From positions 19,197 to 83,196 of the forward strand of contig DATBGO010000335.1 in the NCBI GenBank assembly GCA_036558005.1: a stretch of DNA of 64,000 bases. The letters are read 5' to 3'. Every line of letters begins with the position of its first letter. Within the stretch, counting starts at the first letter, position 1. The position numbers and the translations under genes are program-made. This stretch comes from DATBGO01 sp036558005 (GTDB taxonomy: Bacteria; Actinomycetota; Actinomycetes; Streptosporangiales; Streptosporangiaceae). The notes under the pieces were generated by a model. The model was given only the letters and a program-made list of their open reading frames with translations. It was not told the DNA's origin and did not search any database. Of the stretch, positions 9,212 through 17,967 are shown one piece after another.

Positions 9212-11287
9212 TCAGTCCTCCCTCTGCGTGATCACCAGGTGACCGGCTTCGTTGATCTTGACGACCTGGTCGGAGCCCACGATCGTGGTCGCGGTGTCCT
9301 CGAGGATCACCGCCGGGCCGTCGATGCTGGCGCCGGCCGGCAGCCGGTCGCGGGTGTAGAAGCCGTGCTCGCACGACATCTCGCGGACGCAGTCGTAGGC
9401 GTCAGCGGCGAAGTCCGGCCGGGGCCGGCCGGCGTCCCCGTCGTCGCCGGGGCCCGTGACCTGCAGTGGCTTGCGGCCCGAGCCGGTCGCGTGCACCCGC
9501 AGCGTGACGACCTCGGCCTGGCCCGACATGACGTGCCCGTAGTGATTCAGGTGCGCGTCGTCTAGGAGCACCCGGATCTGCGGCACGCTGGCCCCGGCGG
9601 GCACCGGGATGGTCAGGGTGTGCTCCTGGCGCCGGTAGCGGAGGTCGGCCAGCCGGGTGATCCCGATCTCCTCGTCGGGGACGCCCTGGGCCTGCAGCGT
9701 CCGCGTCGCGGTGTCCTCGAGCTCGGCGAAGACCGGATCGAGCTCGGCCCACATGACCTCGTCGAGCGGGCGGACCACGGTCTGCGAGGCGTCGTGCTGC
9801 AGGTCGGATACGAGCATTCCCCAGGCGGACAGCGCACCCGCGGCGGCCGGGACGATGACGCCGCGCAGCTTCATCTCTCGCATGATCATCGGGCCGAGCA
9901 TCGGACCGAACCCGCCGAACGCGACGAGGTGGAAGTCCCTGGGGTCAAGGCCGCGCTCGATCGTGATCTCGCGCAGCGCGCCGACGGTGCGGCTGACCGC
10001 GACCTTGAAGATGCCGGCCGCGGCCTGGTCGACCCGCAGGCCCAGCTGGCCGGCCAGGTTGCCGGTCAGCGCCTCGCGGGCCGCGGGCACCGAGATCTGC
10101 ATCCGGCCGGCCAGGAAGGTCTGCGGCTTCAGGTATCCCAGCGCCGCGGCGGCGTCGGTGAGGGTCGCGTCGGACCCGCCGCGCAGGTAGCAGCTCGGCC
10201 CGGGCACGGCGCCCGCGCTTTCCGGCCCCACCTTGAGGAAGCCGTCGTCCACGTGCGCGATGGAGCCGCCGCCCGCGCCGATCGTGCGCAGGTCGAAGAC
10301 GGGCCCGAGCATGGGCATGTGCTCGAGCTTCGCCTCGTAGGCCTGAGCCGGGCCCCCGGCGTGGATGACGCAGGAGTCCAGGCTGGTGCCGCCGACGTCA
10401 AAGGAGATCAGGTGCCCCTGGCCGGACTGCGCGGCGATGTACGACGTCGCGGCGATGCCCCCGGCGGGGCCGGAGAACAGGCTGGCCAGCGGCGCCTCCC
10501 GGGCGAACGACGCGCTCATCGCGCCGCCGGAGGAACGCATCACCCAGAACGAGCCGCGGAACCCCCGCCGCCGCAGGTCGGACTCGAGTTTCTCGAGGTA
10601 CCTGTCGATCAGCGGCCTGATGTAGGCGGCGATGACGGTGGAACTGGTGCGCTCGTACTCCCGGTACTCCCTGGCGACGTCGACGGACAGCGTCACGGGT
10701 ACCTGCGGGAACTCGTCCTTGATGATCTCCCTGACCCGCAGCTCGTGCCCCGGGTTGGCGTAGGAGTGCAGGAAGCACACCGCCAGCGAGTCGAGCCCGC
10801 AGCCGGTCACCAGGTACTGGGCCGCCTGCCTGGCACCGGTCTCGTCCAGGGCCACGGCGACCGCGCCCCTGGCGTCCATCCGGCCGGTCACCGTGGCGAT
10901 GTGCCTGCGCGGGATCAGCGGCCGCGGCCGCACGCCCTGCAGGTCGTACATCTGGCGCTCGGGCACGTCACCCCGGCCGATCTCGAGCACGTCGCGGAAA
11001 CCCGCGTTGGTGATCAGGCCGGTCGCCGCCCCGCGCCGCTGCAGCACGGCGTTGAGCCCCAGGGTGGTCCCGTGGATGAACTGGGTGACCTCGCCCAGCG
11101 GCACGGGCAGCCCGAGCACGGCCTCCACCACTCCCGCGGCCGGGTCCTGCGGCGTGTTCGAGGTCTTGTGCACCCGCACCTGGCCGGTGGATTCGTCCAG
11201 CGCCACCGCGTCGACGAAGGTCCCGCCGATGTCGACCGCTATCCGGTACGGGCCGGCTCCGAATGCGGCGGTCGCGTTTACCGACAC
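9212..11287 (-). CDS. hyuA: Hydantoinase A / oxoprolinase N-half family protein
   Basis: A 691-residue HyuA-family protein with an actin-like ATP-binding fold. The phosphate loops are visible as VDIGGTFVDAVAL at about 15-27 and FDVGGTSLDSC further on; GTTLGLNAVLQRRGA is the usual family block. The frame is open much further upstream, but that extension overlaps the amidohydrolase gene out of frame. I choose the GTG at 11285-11287, which overlaps the amidohydrolase stop by 10 bases and has AGGAAGG upstream. It works with HyuB; the ATP-binding subunit activates the substrate. Substrate uncertain (hydantoin, oxoproline or ketone). Confidence 0.9.
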   Translation of the reverse strand: MSVNATAAFGAGPYRIAVDIGGTFVDAVALDESTGQVRVHKTSNTPQDPAAGVVEAVLGLPVPLGEVTQFIHGTTLGLNAVLQRRGAATGLITNAGFRDVLEIGRGDVPERQMYDLQGVRPRPLIPRRHIATVTGRMDARGAVAVALDETGARQAAQYLVTGCGLDSLAVCFLHSYANPGHELRVREIIKDEFPQVPVTLSVDVAREYREYERTSSTVIAAYIRPLIDRYLEKLESDLRRRGFRGSFWVMRSSGGAMSASFAREAPLASLFSGPAGGIAATSYIAAQSGQGHLISFDVGGTSLDSCVIHAGGPAQAYEAKLEHMPMLGPVFDLRTIGAGGGSIAHVDDGFLKVGPESAGAVPGPSCYLRGGSDATLTDAAAALGYLKPQTFLAGRMQISVPAAREALTGNLAGQLGLRVDQAAAGIFKVAVSRTVGALREITIERGLDPRDFHLVAFGGFGPMLGPMIMREMKLRGVIVPAAAGALSAWGMLVSDLQHDASQTVVRPLDEVMWAELDPVFAELEDTATRTLQAQGVPDEEIGITRLADLRYRRQEHTLTIPVPAGASVPQIRVLLDDAHLNHYGHVMSGQAEVVTLRVHATGSGRKPLQVTGPGDDGDAGRPRPDFAADAYDCVREMSCEHGFYTRDRLPAGASIDGPAVILEDTATTIVGSDQVVKINEAGHLVITQRED

Positions 11288-12459
11288 TTGGCAACCCTTC
11301 CTCGCGCCATCACGAACGTCGGCTGTCCCAGCAGCCGCAGGTCGGCGGTCGGATCGCCGGCCACGGCGATCAGGTCGGCGGCCAGGCCGGCCTCGACCAC
11401 GCCGGTCACGTCCGCAAGGCCGCACAGCCTCGCGGCGTTGACGGTCGCGGCCTGGATGACGCCGAGCGGGGACAGCCCGGCCTGCGCCATCAGCGACATC
11501 TCGCGCGCCACGACCGTGGAGCCGCCGCCGATGGGCGCACCCGGCGGGAAGTCCGTCCCGTTGACGAGGGTGACGCCGGCCTCGACGGCGTAGCGGATGC
11601 TCTGCATGTGCCGGCCGGCTATCTGCGCGGACTTCTCGATCGATGCCGAAGGGAACCTGTTGGCCCGCTTGAAGTCCGGGCTGTGCGTGACGCACAAGGT
11701 CGGCGTGATGAACGCGCCGTGCCCGGCGACCAGCCCGGCCGTCGGGGCGTCCAGCAGGTACACGTGCTCGAAGCTCCGGACACCCTGGGCCAGCGCCATC
11801 TGGATGGCCCTGGGCGCGCCCGAGTGGGCGACCACGTACTTGCCGTACCGCTGCGCTGCCCGGACCGCTCCCCGCATCTCCTGCGCTGTCATCTCGCTGG
11901 CGTCCAGGTCCTCTTCGTCGGATCTGGCCAGCCCGCCGGAGATGAAGATCTTTACGTGGTCCGCGCCCGCCTCCAGCTGCTCGGCGGCACGGTCGAAGAA
12001 CGCGGCTTCCCCTTCGGCGTAGACGCAGCCGGTGCCCTTGCCGTGCCCGTCCGGCGTGGAGACCGCCCGCCCGGCCCCGACGATCCGCGGGCCAGCGAAC
12101 CACTCGTGCCGCATGGCATCGCGCAGGATCAGGTCCACCGCGTGCTGCTCGTGCACGCACCTGACCGTGGTCACTCCCGCGGCGAGCGCGTCCTTCGCGC
12201 GCTGCGCCGCACGGAACGCGGTCAGGGCGGGGTTCTCCTGCTCGTCGGTCTCCGACAGCGGGAACACGATGGACAGGTGGGTGTGGCAGCTGATCAGCCC
12301 CGGCATCAGCGTCGCCCCGGCCAGTTCGATGACGTCCGCGCCGTCCGGCGGGTCGCCGCGGCGGACTTCCCCGATCGACGCCCCTTCGACGCTGACACTC
12401 ACCCCGGCCCGGCCGGCGCCGGTCCTGACATCCAGAAGGGTGCAGTCGGTCAGCCACAT
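11278..12459 (-). CDS. Metal-dependent amidohydrolase
   Basis: A 393-residue amidohydrolase-superfamily enzyme of the imidazolonepropionase/prolidase-like branch. Metal ligands are visible: His59 and His61 in SCHTHLS, a probable bridging Lys in DHVKIFISGG, a His in VVAHSG and the catalytic Asp in NGTDFPPGA. I start at the ATG at 12457-12459 because GGAG lies 8 bases upstream; an ATG 18 bases earlier is possible. It is the first gene of the minus-strand operon. Hydrolysis of a cyclic amide or amidine is likely. It could act on the same ring compound as HyuAB. Confidence 0.88.
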   Translation of the reverse strand: MWLTDCTLLDVRTGAGRAGVSVSVEGASIGEVRRGDPPDGADVIELAGATLMPGLISCHTHLSIVFPLSETDEQENPALTAFRAAQRAKDALAAGVTTVRCVHEQHAVDLILRDAMRHEWFAGPRIVGAGRAVSTPDGHGKGTGCVYAEGEAAFFDRAAEQLEAGADHVKIFISGGLARSDEEDLDASEMTAQEMRGAVRAAQRYGKYVVAHSGAPRAIQMALAQGVRSFEHVYLLDAPTAGLVAGHGAFITPTLCVTHSPDFKRANRFPSASIEKSAQIAGRHMQSIRYAVEAGVTLVNGTDFPPGAPIGGGSTVVAREMSLMAQAGLSPLGVIQAATVNAARLCGLADVTGVVEAGLAADLIAVAGDPTADLRLLGQPTFVMARGRVAKCR

Positions 12460-12664
12460 ACCGCGACTCCATGGCAAGATCGGTTACGCCGGCCTTCGCG
12501 ACGGCGCCACCCCGTGGTGCGGTCTCGATGAGTGCGGCCCCGGACAACTCGGATGGTATGAGCCGGGGTATTCGCAGCGCCCCGTTCAGGTTGTAAAGAC
12601 AATTCGGCGCTCTGCATACACATTGCGCCTGGCATGCCCGCTACCTGCGGTAGATGCTCGGGCC
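12460..12664. promoter_or_regulatory. Divergent promoter region between the two catabolic operons
   Basis: This 205-base gap separates two diverging operons and must hold both promoters. It is noticeably less GC-rich than its surroundings around 12585-12630. A weak sigma-70-like candidate on the plus strand is TTGTAA near 12590 with CATACA about 18 bases later. A short inverted repeat CTACC-tgc-GGTAG lies at 12641-12653, directly before the plus-strand start, and could be an operator. None of these is proven. Confidence 0.4.
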
Positions 12665-14155
12665 ATGGCGAGCAGGCAGTGTCCGCTGGCCGCGGCAGGG
12701 GCCGCCGGCCAGCCGGCCTCCGGCTACGCGAACGCGCGTGACGAACTCGAGCGCCGGCGCACGCGCACTGACGAGCTCTACGTCAGCGGCACCGCAGACC
12801 TGCTCATCGAGCGGTGCCGGGCCTCCGGCCTGGTCGAGCGGTTCGGATCGCCGCTGTTCGTGGTGAGCGAGACCACGCTGCGGCAGAACTACCGGCGTTT
12901 CCGGTCAGCCTTCGGCAGTCAGTGGCCGGGCACGGTCAGGGTGTTCTACGCGATCAAGTCCAACAACAACCTGGCCGTGCGCGCGATTCTCAGCGACGAG
13001 GGCGCGGCGGGGGAGTGCTTCGGCGCCGCGGAGCTGATGGCCACGCTGGCGGGCGGGACCGACCCGGCCCAGGTCGCCGTCAACGGCAGCAACAAGACAG
13101 CGCAGGACCTCGCGCTGGCGGTCGAGCACGGCGTGGTCGTCAACATCGACGCGGAGGACGAGTGCCAGCGGCTCGCCGCGGCCGCCCGCGCGGCCGGCCG
13201 CCGGGTCCGGGTCAACCTGCGGCTCAAGGTGGCGCCGCCGCAGCTCGACGAGCTGGCCAGCGACAGCTACCGGCTGGCACCAGGCGAGCTACGGCAGGAC
13301 GTGCTGCGGGAGAAGTGGGGGTTCTCGGCAGAGGCCGCCCAGCCGCTGATCCGGGAGATCCTGGCCGCCCCCGAGCTTGCGCTGCTCGGCTATCACCTGC
13401 ACATACCGAGGGCGTGCCAGGAGCCTGAACTGCACTCATCCTGCGGGCGGGTCCTGGTCCAGGCCGTCGCCGGGCTGGCCAGGCAGACCGGGTTCGTGCC
13501 GTCGGTGCTCGACGTCGGCGGCGGCTGGGCGCGCGAGCGAGACCCCGAGTCCAGGTCGCTGGCCGCCAACCCGTTCACGGTCGAGGACTACGCCGCCCAG
13601 ATGTGCCAGGCGATGCTCGACGAGCTGAGCGCCGCGTCGCTGCCGGTCCCGGAGCTATGGGTCGAGCCGGGCCGCTACCTGGTCGGCAACGCGGCGGTCC
13701 TGCTGGCGACCGTCGGGGCTGTCAAGCGGGATGCCGGGCACACCTGGGTCAACGTTGACGCGAGCACGAACCTGTTCGCCCGGATGGATTCGCGCGGCTG
13801 CCGGCATGTGGTGCTGCCGGCCGCCGGGATGGACCGGCCGTTCGCCGAAGAGGTGCGCGTGGTGGGCCCGGTGTGCGTGGAGTCCCTGCTGGCGGGCGGG
13901 CGCCAGATGCCGCGGCTGGGCCGGGGAGAGGTGGTCGTCGTCCTCGACGCCGGCATGTACGCGGAGTCCGCGGCCAGTCAGTTCAACGGGATGCCCAGGC
14001 CAGCCACGGTGCTGGTCCGCGGCGACCGGGCCGACGTCATCCGCAGGAGGGAGACCTTCGCCGACGTGTTCCGCGCCAACCGGATCCCTGACCGGCTGGC
14101 GCGGAGCGCGGGCCCGCGGCACCTGCTCAGCCAGCTGGTCCCTGATGGCGGCTGA
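12665..14155 (+). CDS. PLP-dependent decarboxylase, diaminopimelate/ornithine decarboxylase (fold type III) family
   Basis: A 496-residue alanine-racemase-fold PLP enzyme. The Schiff-base lysine is Lys98 in VFYAIKSNNN. Further family blocks are GYHLHIPRACQ, LDVGGGW, EPGRYLVGNA, GPVCVESLL and DAGMYAES near the C-terminus. The start ATG at 12665 follows the divergent promoter region; the frame is open upstream but reads against the opposite operon. It probably decarboxylates or otherwise transforms an amino acid made or used by this catabolic locus. A housekeeping LysA is less likely because the LysA-type GAYG ending is altered to DAGMY and the neighbours are catabolic. The Shine-Dalgarno sequence is weak, so the exact start is uncertain. 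Confidence 0.85.
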   Translation: MASRQCPLAAAGAAGQPASGYANARDELERRRTRTDELYVSGTADLLIERCRASGLVERFGSPLFVVSETTLRQNYRRFRSAFGSQWPGTVRVFYAIKSNNNLAVRAILSDEGAAGECFGAAELMATLAGGTDPAQVAVNGSNKTAQDLALAVEHGVVVNIDAEDECQRLAAAARAAGRRVRVNLRLKVAPPQLDELASDSYRLAPGELRQDVLREKWGFSAEAAQPLIREILAAPELALLGYHLHIPRACQEPELHSSCGRVLVQAVAGLARQTGFVPSVLDVGGGWARERDPESRSLAANPFTVEDYAAQMCQAMLDELSAASLPVPELWVEPGRYLVGNAAVLLATVGAVKRDAGHTWVNVDASTNLFARMDSRGCRHVVLPAAGMDRPFAEEVRVVGPVCVESLLAGGRQMPRLGRGEVVVVLDAGMYAESAASQFNGMPRPATVLVRGDRADVIRRRETFADVFRANRIPDRLARSAGPRHLLSQLVPDGG

Positions 14156-14987
14156 GACCTGGCCCGGCCGCCGGCCCGGCGGGCCCGCCCTGGTCTCGGC
14201 GCTCGGGCTGGTCCGCCGCGGGCGGCTCTGGGAACTGAGCCACGAGCTCTTCGAGGGCATGCCGTCTCACCCCAACCACCCGCCGTTCAGCATGAAGATC
14301 GTCCAGCGGCACGGGGACAGGCTCAGGGACGGCGGCTACAGCGCCGCGAACGAGCTGATCACGATGAGCGGGCACCACGGCACCCACATCGACGCGCTCG
14401 GCCACGTATCAGTCAACGGGCTGCTGTACGGCGACGTCCGGGTCGCGGACGTCCAGGCCGGGACGGGCGGGCTGACCGCGCGGCACGTCGCCGAGCTTCC
14501 CCCGTTCATCGGCCGGGCCGTCGTCGCCGACGTGCCTGGCAGCCAGGGACGCGACCAGCTTGATCCGGGCGAGGAGATATCGGTCGCCGACCTCGAGCAC
14601 GCGCTCGCCGGGCACGGCGCGAGCGTCGAGCCCGGCGACGCGGTGCTCATCCGCACCGGATGGGGCGCCAGGTGGCCGGACCAGGAGCGGTTCTTCCCGG
14701 CCGGCGGCGACCAGCCTGGCCCCGGCGAGGCGGCCGCCCGGTGGCTGGCCGGGCAGCAGGTCAGCGCTGTCGGCAGCGACACGATGGCGTTCGAGTGCGC
14801 GCTCGCCGCGCGGAACGCGATGCCGGCGCACCGGCTGCTGCTGCGCGAGGCCGGCATCCCGATCCTGGAGAAGCTGCGGCTGGACGACATCGCCGCGGCC
14901 GGCGTAACGGTGTGCGTCCTGATCGTCGCGCCGCTGCTACTGCGCGGCGCCACCGGTTCCCCGGTGCGCGCTGTCGCGCTCGACTGA
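14145..14987 (+). CDS. Cyclase-family (kynurenine formamidase-like) hydrolase
   Basis: A 280-residue metal-dependent hydrolase of the cyclase/KynB family. The signature HxGTHxDxxxH is complete: His78, Thr80, His81, Asp83 and His87. The family uses Zn or Mn to hydrolyse formamides, lactones or cyclic amides. I choose the ATG at 14145, which overlaps the decarboxylase stop by 11 bases; the open frame extending further back is an out-of-frame shadow. It is followed after 2 bases by the FAD oxidase. It may open a cyclic or N-acyl intermediate of this pathway; the substrate is inference only. Confidence 0.87.
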   Translation: MAAETWPGRRPGGPALVSALGLVRRGRLWELSHELFEGMPSHPNHPPFSMKIVQRHGDRLRDGGYSAANELITMSGHHGTHIDALGHVSVNGLLYGDVRVADVQAGTGGLTARHVAELPPFIGRAVVADVPGSQGRDQLDPGEEISVADLEHALAGHGASVEPGDAVLIRTGWGARWPDQERFFPAGGDQPGPGEAAARWLAGQQVSAVGSDTMAFECALAARNAMPAHRLLLREAGIPILEKLRLDDIAAAGVTVCVLIVAPLLLRGATGSPVRAVALD

Positions 14988-14989
14988 CC

Positions 14990-16111
14990 GTGCACACGAC
15001 AGACGCGCTGATCATCGGCGGCGGCCTGGCCGGCTGCGCGACAGCCTGTCACCTGGCGGCGGACGGAGTCGAGACCACCCTGGTGGAGCGGGGCGGGCTC
15101 AACCGGGCCGCGTCGGGCACCAACGCCGGGAGCCTGCACTTCCAGCTGCGCCGGCACGACCAGCTCTGGCCGGCCCGGGGCCAGCTGATCCGCGGCGGGC
15201 TCGCCGAGTGGCGGGCCATCGAGGCGGAGTTCGGGGCCGGCATCGGCATCCGCCGCGGCGGCGGCCTGATGGTGGCCGAGACAGCAGCCGAGCTCGCGCG
15301 GCTGCGAGCCAAGATTGAACCCGAGCGCGAGCTGGGCCTGACATCCCAGATCGTCGGCGGCCGCGAGCTGGCTGAGCTGGCTCCCGCTCTCGCCAGGGAC
15401 CTGGCGGGCGCTGCCTACTGCCCGGAGGAGGGACTGGTGAACCCCCTCCTGGCAACCGGCGCGTTCGCGTCGGCGGCGGCCGGCCACGGAGCGGACATCA
15501 GGACCGGGTGCGAGGTCCGCGCGGTCGACGTGCTGGACCGCGGCGGGTTCGTCGTCCACACCAGCGACGGCCCGGTCCGCGCCGCCCGGGTGGTCAACGC
15601 CGCCGGCGCCTGGGCCGGCCGGGTCGGAAGGCTCGCCCGGGCGCCGCTGCCGCTGACCGGCCGGGTGCAGATGGTCTCGGCGACGGCGCGGGAACCTCCG
15701 GTGCTGACCCAGCTGGTGCAGCACGCCGCCCGGGCCCTGACCCTGAAGCAGACCATGGACGGCACCTTCCTCATCGGCGGCGGCTGGGCAGGCGCCGTGC
15801 GCCAGGGCGGGCCGCGGACCCGCTGGCAGAGCCTGGCCGGCAACGCGTTCCTGGCCTGCCGGGTGGTGCCCGGGCTCCGCACGGCCACGCTGCTGCGCAG
15901 CTGGACGGGCACGATCGCGGTACTGCCCGACCGGCTGCCGGCCGCTGGCGAGTCCGGCCGGCGCCGGGGCTGGTTCTCCCTGGTCGTGCCCAGGGGGGCG
16001 GCCGGATACACGGTCACGCCGTACCTGGCGCGCCTGCTGGCCGGCGACATGGCCACGGGCAGCTCGGCGATGCCGGACGCGTTCAGCCCGGACCGGTGGT
16101 GCTGCGATTGA
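14990..16111 (+). CDS. FAD-dependent D-amino-acid/sarcosine dehydrogenase, beta-like subunit (DAO family)
   Basis: A 373-residue DAO-family flavoprotein. The dinucleotide fold starts at once: ALIIGGGLAG at 6-15, then VETTLVERGGL. It starts at a GTG 2 bases after the cyclase stop. C-terminal SWTGTIAVLPDRLP and VVPRGAAGYTVTPYLARLL fit the family. The next two genes encode a small 2Fe-2S protein and an FAD/NAD-type protein with a Cys-rich tail, the same set as D-hydroxyproline dehydrogenase, octopine/nopaline oxidase and HcnABC. So it is the catalytic subunit of a three-part amine or amino-acid dehydrogenase, probably passing electrons to the respiratory chain. Confidence 0.88.
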   Translation: MHTTDALIIGGGLAGCATACHLAADGVETTLVERGGLNRAASGTNAGSLHFQLRRHDQLWPARGQLIRGGLAEWRAIEAEFGAGIGIRRGGGLMVAETAAELARLRAKIEPERELGLTSQIVGGRELAELAPALARDLAGAAYCPEEGLVNPLLATGAFASAAAGHGADIRTGCEVRAVDVLDRGGFVVHTSDGPVRAARVVNAAGAWAGRVGRLARAPLPLTGRVQMVSATAREPPVLTQLVQHAARALTLKQTMDGTFLIGGGWAGAVRQGGPRTRWQSLAGNAFLACRVVPGLRTATLLRSWTGTIAVLPDRLPAAGESGRRRGWFSLVVPRGAAGYTVTPYLARLLAGDMATGSSAMPDAFSPDRWCCD

Positions 16112-16446
16112 GCGAGCGACCGCGCCCGCGGAGGCGCTCAGCCAGGCGCCCGGCGCGGGACAGCGCCCCGGCTCCCGGTGATCGCCTGACGTTCACCTTC
16201 AACGGCGCCCCGTTCCGCGCGACGCCGGGCGAATCGGTCGCGGCCGCGCTGGCGTCGTCCGGGGTCAGGGCGCTGCGGCAGACCTGGCGAACCGGGGAGC
16301 CCAGGGGCGCCTACTGCGGCATCGGCCTGTGCTTCGACTGCGTCGTGACCGTCGACGGCCAGCCGAACGTCAGGGCGTGCATGACGCTGGCCGCGGACGG
16401 CATGAGCGTGCGGTCGCCGACGGCCCGGCCCGGCCCGGGGGCATGA
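16096..16446 (+). CDS. (2Fe-2S)-binding small subunit of the amino-acid dehydrogenase
   Basis: A protein of about 116 residues with a plant-type 2Fe-2S motif: C-x4-C-x2-C in YCGIGLCFDC, then a fourth Cys in VRACM. This matches the gamma or HcnA-like subunit of three-subunit amine dehydrogenases. No ATG is available; GTG codons at 16096 and 16099 or TTG at 16108 are possible starts, all overlapping the oxidase stop. The N-terminal 25 residues are Arg-rich and may be partly untranslated. The stop overlaps the next ATG by 4 bases. Confidence 0.82.
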   Translation: MVLRLSERPRPRRRSARRPARDSAPAPGDRLTFTFNGAPFRATPGESVAAALASSGVRALRQTWRTGEPRGAYCGIGLCFDCVVTVDGQPNVRACMTLAADGMSVRSPTARPGPGA

Positions 16447-17942
16447 CCGTGCACCGTGCCGAACCCGCTGCCGCCGGCGCTGACCCTGATCTGGTCATCG
16501 TCGGTGGCGGCCCGGCCGGGCTGGCCGCGGCGATCGAGGCTGATCGCTGGGGTGTCGCCACCCTGCTGGCCGAGGACCGGCCGGCCCTGGGCGGCCAGAT
16601 CTTCCGGCAGCCCTCGCCGTCCCTGCCCGGCCGCCGCGCGCTCACCGCCGCGCCTGATCACGCCCGCGGCGCGGCGCTGCTGTCCCGGTTGCGCCAGAGC
16701 CGGGTGCGGCACGTCACCAGCGCGACCGTCGTCGACATCGAGCCCGGCGACCCGTTGACCGTCCGGTACGTGCGGGCCGGGCGCACGGCAGCGGTCCGGG
16801 CCCGCCAGGTGATCCTCGCCACCGGCGGCTACGACCGGCCGGTGGCGCTGCCGGGCTGGACGCTGCCCGGCGTGATGGCCGCCGGAGGGGCGCAGGCGAT
16901 GGCCAAGAGCCACGGCGTGCTGCCAGCCGGGCGCGTGGTCATCGCGGGGTCAGGGCCGCTGCTGCTGGCGTTCGCCACCCAGCTGCATCAGTGGGGCGCT
17001 CAGGTCGTGGCCGTGACCGAACTGGCCGGCCGCCCGCGCGCCCGGGACCTGGCCGCGCTGGCCCGGGCGGGGGCACTGGCCCCGGCCTATCTCCGCCAGG
17101 GCCTGCGGTACGCCGGGTACCTGGCCGCGCACCGGATCCCCGTCCACTTCCGGACCAGGGCCACCCGCGTCCTCGGCACCGGGCAGGTGACAGGCGTCGT
17201 CCTTTCGCGGGTCGACCACGGCGGCCGGCCGCTGCCCGGCTCGGCCGCCGTGCTGGAAGCCGACTGCGTCTGCCTCGGCTACGGGCTCGTCCCCTCCGCC
17301 GAACTCGCCAGGCTGGCCGGCTGCGAGCTGGTGCCCGACGAGAGCCGGGCGGCGAACGTGCCCGTCCGCACCGCGCTGCTCGAGACGTCGGTCCCCGGCA
17401 TCTTCGCGGCTGGCGACGGGGTCGCCGTCCGGGGATCGGATGTGGCACTGCTCGAAGGGCAGATCGCCGGGCTCGCCGCCAGCGGGAACCTGGGGCACGC
17501 GAGCGCGGATCAGCTCGAGCGGCGGGTCCGGCCGCTTCGTGCCCGTCTGGCTCGCAGCCTCGCGTTCCAGGAAGCATTGTCTGCCGTGTACCCGGCCGCG
17601 ATCCCGGGCTGTGACCTGGCCACGGCTGGCACGGTCCTGTGCCGGTGCGAGGAAGTGACCTGCGGCGAGCTGGCGGAAGCGATCAGGGCCGCCGCGCCGA
17701 TGGCAGACGCCAGCGTGGTGAAGGGCATGACCCGGGCCGGGATGGGGCTGTGCCAGGGCCGCATGTGCGCGGCCAATGTGCATGAGCTGATCTCGAAGGC
17801 CACCGGGACGCCGGTCACCCAGGTGCGCGCCTTCAGCCCGCGCCCCCCGGCCCGTCCCGTGCCGCTCGCGGCGGTCATGAGCCAGGAGGACTACGGCGGG
17901 GGAGACGACGACATCCCCGAAGATCCGGACTGCGCGGGCTGA
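16443..17942 (+). CDS. FAD/NAD(P)-oxidoreductase with C-terminal Cys-rich (BFD-like) domain, alpha-like subunit
   Basis: A 499-residue flavoprotein. FAD site DLVIVGGGPAGLAAAIEA lies at about 16-33, a second nucleotide motif VVIAGSGPLLLAFA near 165, and the FAD-closing block VPGIFAAGDGVAV near 320. The C-terminus has the BFD-type Cys set CRCEEVTCGEL and GLCQGRMC, ligands for a 2Fe-2S cluster. It is the large alpha-type subunit completing the dehydrogenase formed with the two preceding genes (4-base ATGA overlap). The family includes D-hydroxyproline dehydrogenase alpha and opine oxidase A. Confidence 0.88.
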   Translation: MTVHRAEPAAAGADPDLVIVGGGPAGLAAAIEADRWGVATLLAEDRPALGGQIFRQPSPSLPGRRALTAAPDHARGAALLSRLRQSRVRHVTSATVVDIEPGDPLTVRYVRAGRTAAVRARQVILATGGYDRPVALPGWTLPGVMAAGGAQAMAKSHGVLPAGRVVIAGSGPLLLAFATQLHQWGAQVVAVTELAGRPRARDLAALARAGALAPAYLRQGLRYAGYLAAHRIPVHFRTRATRVLGTGQVTGVVLSRVDHGGRPLPGSAAVLEADCVCLGYGLVPSAELARLAGCELVPDESRAANVPVRTALLETSVPGIFAAGDGVAVRGSDVALLEGQIAGLAASGNLGHASADQLERRVRPLRARLARSLAFQEALSAVYPAAIPGCDLATAGTVLCRCEEVTCGELAEAIRAAAPMADASVVKGMTRAGMGLCQGRMCAANVHELISKATGTPVTQVRAFSPRPPARPVPLAAVMSQEDYGGGDDDIPEDPDCAG

Positions 17943-17967
17943 GCGCCACGAGACAGGAGGGCAGCAG

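Noticed and set aside
11288..12547. N-terminal extension of the HyuA frame
   Set aside because: It lies out of frame over the amidohydrolase and has no homology; the GTG at 11287 begins the conserved protein.
12032..12664. Upstream extension of the decarboxylase frame
   Set aside because: It is antisense to the amidohydrolase and crosses the divergent promoter region; no domain is seen.
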